A stretch of DNA of 7,342 nt. It comes from DASQUP01 sp035641235 (GTDB taxonomy: Bacteria; Actinomycetota; CADDZG01; WHSQ01). Shown here in pieces: positions 1 to 6,355 of this stretch. Where the stretch lies: positions 1 through 7,342 of the forward strand of contig DASQUP010000028.1 in assembly GCA_035641235.1 (NCBI GenBank). Reading direction: 5' to 3'. The notes below the pieces were generated by a model. The model saw only the letters and a program-made list of their open reading frames with translations. It was not told the DNA's origin and did no database searches. Every line of letters starts with the position of its first letter. The stretch's first letter is position 1. Both the position numbers and the translations under genes were made by a program.

Positions 1-221
1 TGATGACTACCGAGTACGAGATCTCGGGTTCCACCCGCGAGGAGCACATCTACACGAAAGAGCAATTGATCGTCGATGCTCCGATCGTCCGGCACTGGAA
101 GACGAAGAAAGAGATATCTCCCGACCGCAAATCCGTATACAAGCCGCCACGAGGGGGCCGCGTCCGCGATGCCCGCTACCCAGAGGATTTCCTGCCGTCA
201 ACGCGCGGGAGCAAGGACTAA
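1..221 (+). CDS. nuoI: NADH-quinone oxidoreductase subunit I (NuoI), C-terminal end only
   Basis: This is the tail of the ferredoxin-like subunit of complex I, which carries clusters N6a and N6b in the peripheral arm and passes electrons towards NuoB. The gene enters from the left edge; bases 1-2 belong to a codon that starts outside, and about 72 codons are visible up to the TAA at 219-221. Recognition rests on the conserved stretch after the ferredoxin domain: MTTEYE, then TREEHIYTKEQL at visible residues 11-22, a typical NuoI end. The two CxxCxxCxxxC cluster motifs lie upstream and cannot be checked. The basic tail ending in RYPEDFLPSTRGSKD is not diagnostic. The ATG at position 3 is an internal methionine in my reading, not a start. 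The stop overlaps the nuoJ start by one base (TAATG), so the two genes are probably translationally coupled. Confidence 0.9.
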   Translation, partial: MTTEYEISGSTREEHIYTKEQLIVDAPIVRHWKTKKEISPDRKSVYKPPRGGRVRDARYPEDFLPSTRGSKD

Positions 222-796
222 TGCTTGACGAGATCGTCTTCGGCGTCACGTTCGTTGTGGCCTTGGGCTCTTCCATCGCCATGCTGTTCGCGCCGAACGC
301 TGTTCACGTCGCCCTCTTTCTAGTTGCAAGTCAGGTTGCACTGGCGCTGGCCTTCCTCTTGCAGGGCGCGTTTTTCATCGCAGCCATTCAGATCATCTTG
401 TACGCCGGGGCGATCATGGTGCTGTTTCTGTTCGTCATCATGCTGCTCGGCGTCGATCGACGCGAGGCACTGATCGAACCCCTGACGGGACAGAGGCCGC
501 TTGCGGCCGCGATGGGCGTGGTGCTTGCGGCGCTTATCGGTTACGTCGCCATCAACGGCGTCGACCTTGTAACCGCTGCCGGCGGTCCGGGGGCCTTGAA
601 CGAGATCAATCGCGATCCCGGAAACGTGCTGGCGATCGCGCGGACGTTGTTTGGTGACTATCTCCTGCCCTTCGAGGTCACATCGGTGCTGCTCGTAGTG
701 GCCATTGTCGGCGTGATGGTTCTCGCGCGCACGATTCAGGAGGCCGGAACCGGTCTGCCGGCGGGTGAAGAGGAGGCGGAGGAGGTGGCGGCATGA
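221..796 (+). CDS. nuoJ: NADH-quinone oxidoreductase subunit J (NuoJ)
   Basis: Membrane subunit of complex I near the junction of the two arms, known in the family to couple quinone chemistry to the proton channels. The 191-residue product is close to the E. coli NuoJ length and shows about five hydrophobic segments (roughly residues 5-22, 28-47, 52-76, 94-112, 153-170). The hallmark is the third helix, YAGAIMVLFLFVIML at 61-75, the conserved NuoJ/ND6 segment that contains the pi-bulge in solved structures. APNAVHVALFLV at 24-35 matches the usual NPVHSALFLV region. The start ATG at 221 overlaps the nuoI stop and has a GGGAG at 207-211. The acidic end EEEAEEVAA (183-191) is low-complexity and coincides with the nuoK ribosome-binding site on the DNA. 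The stop overlaps the nuoK start (ATGA, 793-796). Confidence 0.96.
   Translation: MLDEIVFGVTFVVALGSSIAMLFAPNAVHVALFLVASQVALALAFLLQGAFFIAAIQIILYAGAIMVLFLFVIMLLGVDRREALIEPLTGQRPLAAAMGVVLAALIGYVAINGVDLVTAAGGPGALNEINRDPGNVLAIARTLFGDYLLPFEVTSVLLVVAIVGVMVLARTIQEAGTGLPAGEEEAEEVAA
780..787 (+). promoter_or_regulatory. Strong Shine-Dalgarno for nuoK inside the nuoJ 3' end
   Basis: AGGAGGTG, a near-perfect anti-16S complement, lies five bases before the nuoK ATG at 793 and within nuoJ codons for the Glu-rich tail. Two more GGAGG-like runs sit just upstream (771-783). It fixes the nuoK start and suggests that nuoK can recruit ribosomes itself as well as by coupling from nuoJ. Confidence 0.8.
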
Positions 797-1101
797 CTAC
801 CGTCGAGCCCGGCTACTTCCTTGCGCTGGGCGGGTTGATGTTTACGATCGGCGTCGTAGGGGTGTTGGTCCGGCGCAACGCCATCGTCATATTCATGTTC
901 GTCGAGCTGATGCTCAACGCAGTCAATCTGATGTTCGTGACGTTCGCCCGGATGCAGGGCAACGTCAACGGACAGGTCGTCGTTTTTTTCGTCCTGGTCG
1001 TCGCAGCCGCTGAAGTTGTAGTCGGTCTCGCAATCATCATCTCGATCTTCCGGCGCCGTGCATCGGCGAACGTCGACGACGTCAGCTTGCTGAAATGGTG
1101 A
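793..1101 (+). CDS. nuoK: NADH-quinone oxidoreductase subunit K (NuoK)
   Basis: Small membrane subunit of complex I, homologous to mitochondrial ND4L and to MrpC, forming part of the fourth proton path with NuoJ. The 102-residue product matches the family length (about 100) and has three predicted membrane helices (about 7-25, 30-50, 60-86). Both membrane glutamates essential for proton transfer in E. coli NuoK (E36 and E72) have counterparts: E38 in FVELMLNAVNL and E74 in AAAEVVVGLAI. The end SLLKW is family-like. Start chosen at ATG 793 because of the strong AGGAGGTG five bases upstream and the four-base overlap with nuoJ. The TGA at 1099-1101 shares its A with an ATG that opens a two-codon frame leading into nuoL. 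Confidence 0.97.
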   Translation: MTTVEPGYFLALGGLMFTIGVVGVLVRRNAIVIFMFVELMLNAVNLMFVTFARMQGNVNGQVVVFFVLVVAAAEVVVGLAIIISIFRRRASANVDDVSLLKW

Positions 1102-1109
1102 TGGCGTGA
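1099..1109 (+). other. nuoK/nuoL junction with a two-codon bridging frame
   Basis: The bases read TGATGGCGTGA. The nuoK stop TGA (1099-1101) overlaps ATG (1101-1103); that frame is ATG GCG TGA, and its stop (1107-1109) overlaps the GTG start of nuoL (1106-1108). No recognisable Shine-Dalgarno precedes nuoL. The layout would let a terminating ribosome reach the nuoL start by re-initiation, directly or through a Met-Ala dipeptide frame. The sequence relation is certain; the role is inferred. Confidence 0.5.
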
Positions 1110-3028
1110 TTCTTGCTCAAGAGGCCACCGGACTGAGCGCCGATCTCGCGCCTTACATCATCGCGGCGCCGCTCCTTGGCGCTGTCGTGCTCCTCTTGTT
1201 CGGCAAACGCGTCGGTCGCTGGGCGGGTCATCTTGCTTCGGCATTGATTGTTCTGTCGTTCGTGCTCGGCGTGGTGCTCTTTTTCCAGATCCTCGGCGTC
1301 GGGGGGGAGGAACGGCGCGCCACCGTTCGGGTATGGGAGTGGATCCCCGCCGGTGAGCTGTCTTTCGGTTTCGACCTTCTCGTCGACCAGCTGTCGATAG
1401 TGATGGTGCTCGTGGTCACCGGGGTCGGCTCGCTCATCCATGTTTACTCGATCGACTACATGCACGACGACGAGCGTTACCCGCGCTTCTTTGCCTACCT
1501 CAACCTATTTGCAGCGTCGATGTTGCTCCTCGTGCTCGCCGACAGCGTCGTCCTGATGTTCGTGGGATGGGAAGGCGTCGGACTCTGCTCGTATCTGTTG
1601 ATCGGTTTCTGGTTCGAGAGAGACGCCGCGGCGAACGCTGCCAAGAAGGCCTTCATTGTCAACCGGATCGGTGACTTCTCCTTCATGCTCGGCATGTTCT
1701 TGCTCGCTGCCGCCGTGGGCAGCCTCGCAGTGGGCGATATCAACACGGCCGCCCAGACGGGTGCGATGAGCGCCGGGCTGTCGACGATCGCTGCGCTGCT
1801 GCTCTTCGGCGGCGCCGTAGGCAAGAGCGCTCAGATCCCGCTGTACGTGTGGCTGCCCGATGCCATGGAGGGCCCGACACCCGTCTCTGCTCTCATCCAT
1901 GCAGCGACCATGGTGACTGCGGGCGTGTACATGGTGGCGCGGCTCAGCCCGGTCTACGAAGCAGCGGGCGACTCGGCCCTTCTGGTCGTCGCGTGGATAG
2001 GCGCTGCTACCGCACTGTGGGCGGCGATGATTGCAACCGCCGAGAACGACATCAAACGCGTCCTCGCCTATTCGACGGTTTCGCAGCTCGGCTACATGTT
2101 CCTGGCGATGGGAGTCGGCGCCTACTCCGTCGGGATCTTCCATCTCGCCACACACGCGTTCTTTAAAGCTTTGATGTTCCTTGGCGCCGGCGCCGTGATG
2201 CACGCCCTGAACGGCGAGACGGACATGCGCAAGATGGGTGGGTTGCGCAAGGTGATGCCGATTACCGGATGGACCTTCCTGGCCGGCTGGCTTGCGATCT
2301 CGGGGATCATCCCATTCGCGGGATTCTTCTCCAAAGATGCGATACTCGCCTCGGCCTGGGCGGACGGCGCGTACGCCCTGTGGGCGATCGGTGTAGTCAC
2401 TGCGATCCTCACCGCGTTCTACATGGGGCGGATGTACTTCCGCGTGTTCGAGGGGCCCGTCGAGCCGGCCGGCGTTCACGTGCACGACGCTCCGCCGGCC
2501 ATGGCTTCCGCGCTCATCCCGCTCGGAGTTCTCTCCGTCGTCGGCGGAGTCCTCAACCTGCCCGGAGTCCTCACGCTGGAGCACTTCCTCGAGCCGGTGC
2601 TCGGGGAGTCCCACGTGCCGGAGGGACTGGCGCCGTGGCTCCTCGGTGGCGCCGCGCTTCTGGCCGCCTTCTTCGGGATCTTTGCGGCGCGGCGGCTGTA
2701 TGTGGAGCCCGATGCGGAGGCGCGGCGCGCGGCGGTTCAGCGACCGGTAATGCCGCTCGTCACCGGTGCGCGCAACAAGTTCTACGTCGACGAGACATAC
2801 GGGCAACTGCTCGTTCTTCCGGCGAAGAGAGCGGCGGCGTGGCTCACGGACATCTTCGACGTCCGCGTCATCGATGGCTTTGTGAATGGGACGGCATGGG
2901 TCGTGGCCAAGTCCTCTGAGGGGCTCCGCCACGTGCAGACCGGCTACGTGCGCAGTTATGCGGCTGCGTTCCTGATCGGAGTTGTTGCGGTCTTGGGGAT
3001 ACTCGTCTTCAGGGTGGCGACGGGATGA
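1106..3028 (+). CDS. nuoL: NADH-quinone oxidoreductase subunit L (NuoL), antiporter-like proton pump
   Basis: Largest membrane subunit of complex I, the distal Mrp-antiporter-like proton channel with the long lateral helix. It has 640 residues against about 613 in E. coli. Key residues are visible: E156 in GWEGVGLCSYLLIGF, K240 in GKSAQIPLYVWLPDAMEGP, H265 in SALIHAAT, K317 in NDIKRVLAYSTVSQLGYM, H350 and K354 in THAFFKALMFLGAG, and K410-D411 in GFFSKDAIL, matching the E144, K229 and K399-D400 positions of E. coli NuoL. The C-terminal part (about 550-640), with NKFYVDETYGQL and a final hydrophobic helix, is the NuoL-specific extension forming the lateral and anchoring helices, which separates it from NuoM and NuoN. 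The start is GTG at 1106: an in-frame TGA at 1091 limits the ORF, and no ATG lies between it and the first hydrophobic segment. The stop overlaps nuoM by four bases. Confidence 0.97.
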   Translation: MILAQEATGLSADLAPYIIAAPLLGAVVLLLFGKRVGRWAGHLASALIVLSFVLGVVLFFQILGVGGEERRATVRVWEWIPAGELSFGFDLLVDQLSIVMVLVVTGVGSLIHVYSIDYMHDDERYPRFFAYLNLFAASMLLLVLADSVVLMFVGWEGVGLCSYLLIGFWFERDAAANAAKKAFIVNRIGDFSFMLGMFLLAAAVGSLAVGDINTAAQTGAMSAGLSTIAALLLFGGAVGKSAQIPLYVWLPDAMEGPTPVSALIHAATMVTAGVYMVARLSPVYEAAGDSALLVVAWIGAATALWAAMIATAENDIKRVLAYSTVSQLGYMFLAMGVGAYSVGIFHLATHAFFKALMFLGAGAVMHALNGETDMRKMGGLRKVMPITGWTFLAGWLAISGIIPFAGFFSKDAILASAWADGAYALWAIGVVTAILTAFYMGRMYFRVFEGPVEPAGVHVHDAPPAMASALIPLGVLSVVGGVLNLPGVLTLEHFLEPVLGESHVPEGLAPWLLGGAALLAAFFGIFAARRLYVEPDAEARRAAVQRPVMPLVTGARNKFYVDETYGQLLVLPAKRAAAWLTDIFDVRVIDGFVNGTAWVVAKSSEGLRHVQTGYVRSYAAAFLIGVVAVLGILVFRVATG

Positions 3029-4536
3029 GCGATTTCCCGTTCCTCGACGTAACGATCTTCATCCCACTCGGCGGCGCCGTCTTGATCGGCTTGCTGCCCA
3101 AGGGCAACGCGAACCTGATCCGCCTTGCCGCGCTCGCCGCGACGGTAGTGGCCTTCGTCGTTTCGCTCGGCGTCCTCGCCAACTTCGATTCGGGCGATCC
3201 GGGCTTCCAGCAGGGTCTTTCGGCCGCGTGGATCCCCGAGTGGGGCGTCGGGTACATCACCGGAGTCGACGGCATCAGCCTGTGGATGGTGATGCTCACA
3301 ACCTTCCTCATGCCGCTGGGTGTGCTCGCGTCGTGGTCGATCTCGAAGCGCGTGAAGCCCTATTTCATCTTCCTACTGGCGCTCGAAACCGGGATGCTCG
3401 GCGTCTTCGCCGCCCTCGATATGTTCCTCTTCTATCTGTTCTGGGAGGCCACCCTCGTTCCGATGTACTTCCTGATCGGGATGTGGGGCTACGGCCGGCG
3501 GCTGTACGCAGCGATGAAGTTCTTCCTCTTCACCCTGGTGGGGTCGCTGCTCATGCTCGTGGCGATTCTTTTCTTGTACTTCACGGCCTCCGGAGATCCG
3601 ACATTCAGCTACGAGGCCCTCCTCGGGACGATGCTGCCGCTCGACACTCAGCGGCTCCTGTTCCTTGCGTTCTTCGCCAGCTTCGCCGTGAAGGTACCTC
3701 TCGTTCCGTTCCACACGTGGCTTCCGGATGCACACACTGAAGCGCCGACTGCGGGCTCCGTCATGCTGGCAGGCGTCCTTCTGAAGATGGGGGCATACGG
3801 ACTCATCCGGTTCGGGATTCCTCTGTTCCCGGATGCGGCGCGCGAGCTGGTCCCGTTGATCATCGGACTGTCGATCGCCGGGATCCTCTACGGAGCGGTG
3901 GTGGCCGCGATGCAGCGCGACCTCAAACGTCTCGTTGCCTACTCGTCGGTTGCGCACCTTGGGTTCGTCACGCTCGGGATCTTCGTTGGGTCGATTCAGG
4001 GAATGAGCGGAGGAATCCTCCAGATGGTCAGCCACGGTCTGTCGACGGGTGCACTCTTCATGCTCGTAGGAGCTCTCTACGATCGAAGGCACACGCGCCT
4101 TATCGCCGACTTCGGCGGGCTCGGCAAGTCGATTCCGATCTTCTCCGGCATCTTCTTGTTTGTGGTGCTGTCGTCGTTGGGCCTGCCGGGACTGAACGGT
4201 TTTGTGGGTGAGTTCCTCGTGCTGCTCGGAACGTTCTTCTCGTACCGGTGGTGGGTGGTGCCGGCAGCGTTCGGAGTAGTCCTCGCGGCGGTCTATCTGC
4301 TGTGGGCCTACCAGAGGGTCTTCCACGGCGAAGTCACGAGGCCGGAAAACCGCGACCTCCCCGACGTCAACCTCCGGGAAGTGGCGATGCTCGCGCCTGT
4401 CCTCGCGCTCATCCTGATCATCGGCGTGTATCCGAAGCCGTTCCTCGAGCGCATTGAACCGGCGGCCCAGCGAGTGGTCGACCAACTCAACGACGGCACC
4501 GTAGTGCCGGAGTCCGATCTTGCGGAGGGGCCGTGA
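3025..4536 (+). CDS. nuoM: NADH-quinone oxidoreductase subunit M (NuoM), antiporter-like proton pump
   Basis: Central antiporter-like proton channel of the complex I membrane arm, 503 residues (E. coli about 509), with about 14 hydrophobic segments. Pump residues present: E141 in FWEATLVPMYFLIG, K223 in AVKVPLVPFHTWLPDAH, K254 in LLKMGAYGLIRF, H337 in SHGLSTGALFML, and E396 in GFVGEFLVL. The glutamate at this last helix position is typical of NuoM (E407 in E. coli), where NuoL has Lys-Asp and NuoN has Lys, so the subunit assignment is firm. The N-terminal region ends in the conserved VDGISLW (81-87). The start ATG at 3025 overlaps the nuoL stop (ATGA) and has a modest AGGGTGG at 3011-3017. 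The stop TGA at 4534-4536 is followed by a 91-bp spacer before nuoN, the only real gap in the I-to-N block. Confidence 0.97.
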   Translation: MSDFPFLDVTIFIPLGGAVLIGLLPKGNANLIRLAALAATVVAFVVSLGVLANFDSGDPGFQQGLSAAWIPEWGVGYITGVDGISLWMVMLTTFLMPLGVLASWSISKRVKPYFIFLLALETGMLGVFAALDMFLFYLFWEATLVPMYFLIGMWGYGRRLYAAMKFFLFTLVGSLLMLVAILFLYFTASGDPTFSYEALLGTMLPLDTQRLLFLAFFASFAVKVPLVPFHTWLPDAHTEAPTAGSVMLAGVLLKMGAYGLIRFGIPLFPDAARELVPLIIGLSIAGILYGAVVAAMQRDLKRLVAYSSVAHLGFVTLGIFVGSIQGMSGGILQMVSHGLSTGALFMLVGALYDRRHTRLIADFGGLGKSIPIFSGIFLFVVLSSLGLPGLNGFVGEFLVLLGTFFSYRWWVVPAAFGVVLAAVYLLWAYQRVFHGEVTRPENRDLPDVNLREVAMLAPVLALILIIGVYPKPFLERIEPAAQRVVDQLNDGTVVPESDLAEGP

Positions 4537-4628
4537 TGCAGGACGCCACGCGCACTGAAATGGCAATCAGCTCCACTATTTCGTGGCTAATTGCCATCTC
4601 AGGAATTGAGCGGGGGGTTGGGGCCTGA
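4536..4628 (+). CDS. Possible 30-codon bridging ORF between nuoM and nuoN
   Basis: The last base of the nuoM stop begins an ATG (TGATG, 4534-4538). That frame stays open for 30 codons and closes with TGA at 4626-4628, whose last base starts the nuoN ATG (again TGATG). The predicted peptide begins MQDATRTEMAISSTISWL and ends IERGVGA; its middle is mildly hydrophobic but short for a confident membrane helix. I recognise no family. A second in-frame ATG is at 4560. Eleven of 30 third positions are A or T, more than in the flanking genes, which argues against a long-conserved protein. The more likely role, if any, is to carry terminating ribosomes from nuoM across the hairpin at 4555-4602 to nuoN. 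Whether a peptide accumulates is unknown, and chance is a serious alternative. Confidence 0.3.
   Translation: MQDATRTEMAISSTISWLIAISGIERGVGA
4555..4602. repeat. Long imperfect palindrome (hairpin) in the nuoM-nuoN spacer
   Basis: Outer arms CTGA (4555-4558) and TCAG (4599-4602) pair; then an A/C mismatch; then ATGGCAAT (4560-4567) with ATTGCCAT (4590-4597); a C/A mismatch; AGC (4569-4571) with GCT (4586-4588); a two-base bulge at 4572-4573; CAC (4574-4576) with GTG (4583-4585); and a six-base loop. That is 18 Watson-Crick pairs. There is no T-run after it, so it is not a standard intrinsic terminator. A smaller overlapping hairpin CTCAG-GAA-TTGAG (4598-4610) excludes its base. Possible roles are an mRNA processing or stability stem, an attenuation element, or a copy of a dispersed palindromic repeat. 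Confidence 0.75.
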
Positions 4629-6115
4629 TGCCGCTCGAGAAGCCGGCCGTCCTGCTTGCCGGGATCGCGCCCGAGATCGCACTCGCTGCGACGGCGCTGG
4701 CTCTGCTCATTGCAGATGCGATCTTCGGCAAGCCCGGAAACCGCTGGTTTCTTTCGGTCGTTTCGACGATCGGATTGGGCCTCTCCATTTACCTCGCGCT
4801 GACGGGATGGCTGGACCTCGAAGGCCCGCGCCTACAGCTCGCCGGAATGGTCGCCGTGGACGGTTTCGCAACGTTCGTCAAAGTTACTCTCGCGAGCTTC
4901 GGGCTCCTGACGGTGTGGCTGTCTCGTGAGTACCTGTCCCGCCACAACATGGAGGAGGCCGAGTTCTACGGCCTGGTCTTGTTCGCAGTTGCCGGGATGA
5001 TGCTCATGGCGGGGGCGGCGGACCTGATCATGATGTTCCTTGCGCTCGAGACGTTCTCGATCGCGCTCTACGTGCTGGTGGGATTCCGGCGGCGGAGCTT
5101 GGAGAGCCAGGAGTCGGCGATGAAATACTTCTTGCTCGGCGCGTTCTCGTCGGCATTCTTTTTACTCGGAATCGCGTTCGCATACGGCGCGGTAGGCACG
5201 ACGAGCCTGTACGGCACGGCGGATTCGCCGGGAATCTTCTCGTTCGTGAACTCAAGCCCGTTCGACTCGGGCGGGCTGCTCGTGATCGCCTCCGGCCTGC
5301 TGATCATCGGGCTTGGCTTCAAGGTTGCGGCCGTGCCCTTCCACATGTGGACGCCGGACGCCTATCAGGGCGCGCCGTCGCCCGTGACCGGGTTCATGGC
5401 GGCGGCCACGAAGCTCGCCGGCTTTGCCGCCGTACTGAGGCTGCTCGAGGTGAGCCTCTTCCCGCTGCGTGTGGAGTGGCGGCCCCTCGTGATCGGGGTG
5501 GCCGTGCTGACGATGGTGGTGGGGTCCGTGCTCGCCGTCGTCCAGGACGATCTCAAGCGGCTGCTGGCTTACTCGTCTATTGCCCACGCCGGTTTTGTAT
5601 TCACGGGAGTCATCGCGACGAGCGACCGCGGCGTCAGCGGTGCTCTCTTTTATCTGGCGACATACGGACTGACGGTGGTCGGAGCGTTCGCCATCATCGC
5701 CGCTCTGTCGGGCCGCGAGGAGCGCCGCGTCCGCATCAGCGACTACCGCGGGCTGTTCGACGAACACCCGCTCATGGCAGGGGCGCTCACTCTGTTCCTG
5801 TTGTCGCTCGCGGGCGTGCCGCTCACGTCGGGGTTCGTGGGCAAGCTGCTTGTGTTCGGAGCCGCCGTAGAAGCGGGCTATTCGTGGCTGGTGGTAGTGG
5901 GCGTCCTCGCGAGTGCGATCGCCGCCTTCTTCTATCTGCGGGTAATGGTGGCCATGTACATGCAGGAGAGAGAGGAGGCTGCCGAGCCGACGCGCTTCGG
6001 CCCGCTGGCGACCGGAGTTGTGGCCCTCACTGCGGCGGCCACAGTGTTCTTCGGCCTGCTGTGGAGCCCCCTGATCGAGGCCGCGGAGAAAGCAACCTTC
6101 TTCGCCGGCCCCTAG
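4628..6115 (+). CDS. nuoN: NADH-quinone oxidoreductase subunit N (NuoN), antiporter-like proton pump
   Basis: Third antiporter-like channel, closest to the peripheral arm; 495 residues (E. coli about 485), about 14 hydrophobic segments. Key residues seen: E141 in ALETFSIALYVLVGF, K166 in SAMKYFLLGAFSSAFFL, K232 in GFKVAAVPFHMWTPDAY, K262 in AATKLAGF, and K406 in GFVGKLLVF. Lysine at this last helix position marks NuoN (K395 in E. coli) and separates it from NuoM. DDLKRLLAYSSIAHAGF (307-323) is the conserved central signature. The start ATG at 4628 is secure: an in-frame TGA at 4607-4609 lies just upstream with no other start between. The ribosome-binding signal is only a G-rich run (4612-4617 and 4620-4623), so coupling from the bridging frame may matter. 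It is the last gene of this block; the TAG at 6113-6115 is followed by the long non-coding gap. Confidence 0.97.
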   Translation: MPLEKPAVLLAGIAPEIALAATALALLIADAIFGKPGNRWFLSVVSTIGLGLSIYLALTGWLDLEGPRLQLAGMVAVDGFATFVKVTLASFGLLTVWLSREYLSRHNMEEAEFYGLVLFAVAGMMLMAGAADLIMMFLALETFSIALYVLVGFRRRSLESQESAMKYFLLGAFSSAFFLLGIAFAYGAVGTTSLYGTADSPGIFSFVNSSPFDSGGLLVIASGLLIIGLGFKVAAVPFHMWTPDAYQGAPSPVTGFMAAATKLAGFAAVLRLLEVSLFPLRVEWRPLVIGVAVLTMVVGSVLAVVQDDLKRLLAYSSIAHAGFVFTGVIATSDRGVSGALFYLATYGLTVVGAFAIIAALSGREERRVRISDYRGLFDEHPLMAGALTLFLLSLAGVPLTSGFVGKLLVFGAAVEAGYSWLVVVGVLASAIAAFFYLRVMVAMYMQEREEAAEPTRFGPLATGVVALTAAATVFFGLLWSPLIEAAEKATFFAGP

Positions 6116-6130
6116 GCTCCCCAGACCGCG

Positions 6131-6148
6131 CCGCATGTTGCGCTGCGG
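6131..6148 (+). other. Small hairpin just after nuoN
   Basis: CCGCA (6131-6135) and TGCGG (6144-6148) form a perfect five-pair stem with an eight-base loop, starting 16 bases after the nuoN stop. It overlaps the left foot of the next GC-rich stem, so the two would compete. Alone it is too weak to call a terminator. Confidence 0.35.
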
Positions 6149-6209
6149 GCGGCGGCGTCACCTCAGGCTCGAAACCGTTTCTGAGTCGCCCTCGGCGACG
6201 CCGCCGTCC
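6147..6209 (+). terminator. GC-rich stem downstream of nuoN, possible U-less terminator
   Basis: CGGCGGCGTC (6150-6159) pairs perfectly with GACGCCGCCG (6197-6206); two further G-C pairs after a G-T wobble extend it to 6147-6209. The loop contains its own hairpin TCGCC-CTC-GGCGA (6186-6198), CTCAG/CTGAG arms (6162-6166, 6181-6185) and the palindrome GAAACCGTTTC (6171-6181). Its position 30-odd bases after nuoN suits a terminator, but no T-run follows. GC-rich stems without T tails have been proposed as terminators in actinobacteria; that role here is inferred. Confidence 0.3.
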
Positions 6210-6330
6210 TCGCTTGGCTGCGTACGGACTGGCTCACAGCGGGAAGCGCTACGGGCGGCGGCCAGTACGCTAATACGACAGCGGGATCTTGCCTCGACTG
6301 CTGGACCGCCGCCCTCCGCAGAAACGGTTT
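6172..6330 (+). repeat. 12-bp perfect inverted repeat enclosing further stems
   Basis: AAACCGTTTCTG (6172-6183) is the exact reverse complement of CAGAAACGGTTT (6319-6330). The 135 bases between them hold local hairpins: 6186-6198 (five pairs, three-base loop), 6220-6270 (branched stem) and 6279-6303 (CAGCGG with CTGCTG, one wobble). Drawn as RNA, this is a closed multi-branch domain with a 12-pair base helix. It could be a structured leader or small RNA, or the two arms could be binding sites for one protein. No known RNA family was recognised. The repeats are directly visible; the fold is inferred. Confidence 0.45.
6220..6270 (+). other. Branched stem-loop in the nuoN-nuoA gap
   Basis: GCGT (6220-6223) pairs with ACGC (6267-6270); after a four-base bulge, ACTGGC (6228-6233) pairs with GCCAGT (6261-6266). 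Inside is a perfect small hairpin AGCG-GGAAG-CGCT (6238-6250). Ten outer pairs plus four inner pairs make a plausible stable RNA stem. Function unknown. Confidence 0.45.
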
Positions 6331-6355
6331 GCTCATCTACATGGCGCCGACGACA

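Noticed and set aside
1505..2932. 475-codon minus-strand ORF across nuoL
   Set aside because: The reverse-frame product is charged and low-complexity (rich in Arg, His, Glu), as expected from the antisense of a GC-rich membrane-protein gene; the plus strand is plainly nuoL.
3373..4566. 397-codon minus-strand ORF across nuoM
   Set aside because: Same pattern: Arg/Glu/His-rich antisense shadow of an obvious nuoM.
4555..4610. Reading the nuoM-nuoN hairpin as an intrinsic terminator
   Set aside because: No T-run follows and the downstream gene is the next subunit of the same complex, so termination here is not the simplest reading; partial attenuation remains possible.
5347..6273. 308-codon plus-strand ORF overlapping nuoN and the gap
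   Set aside because: Out-of-frame shadow of nuoN; Arg/Gly-rich, no domain, and it merely runs on past the nuoN stop.
6271..6279. TAATACGAC, resembling the start of the T7 promoter
   Set aside because: Only nine bases match and the rest of the T7 consensus is absent; it also reads poorly as a bacterial -10 with no -35 partner. Treated as coincidence.
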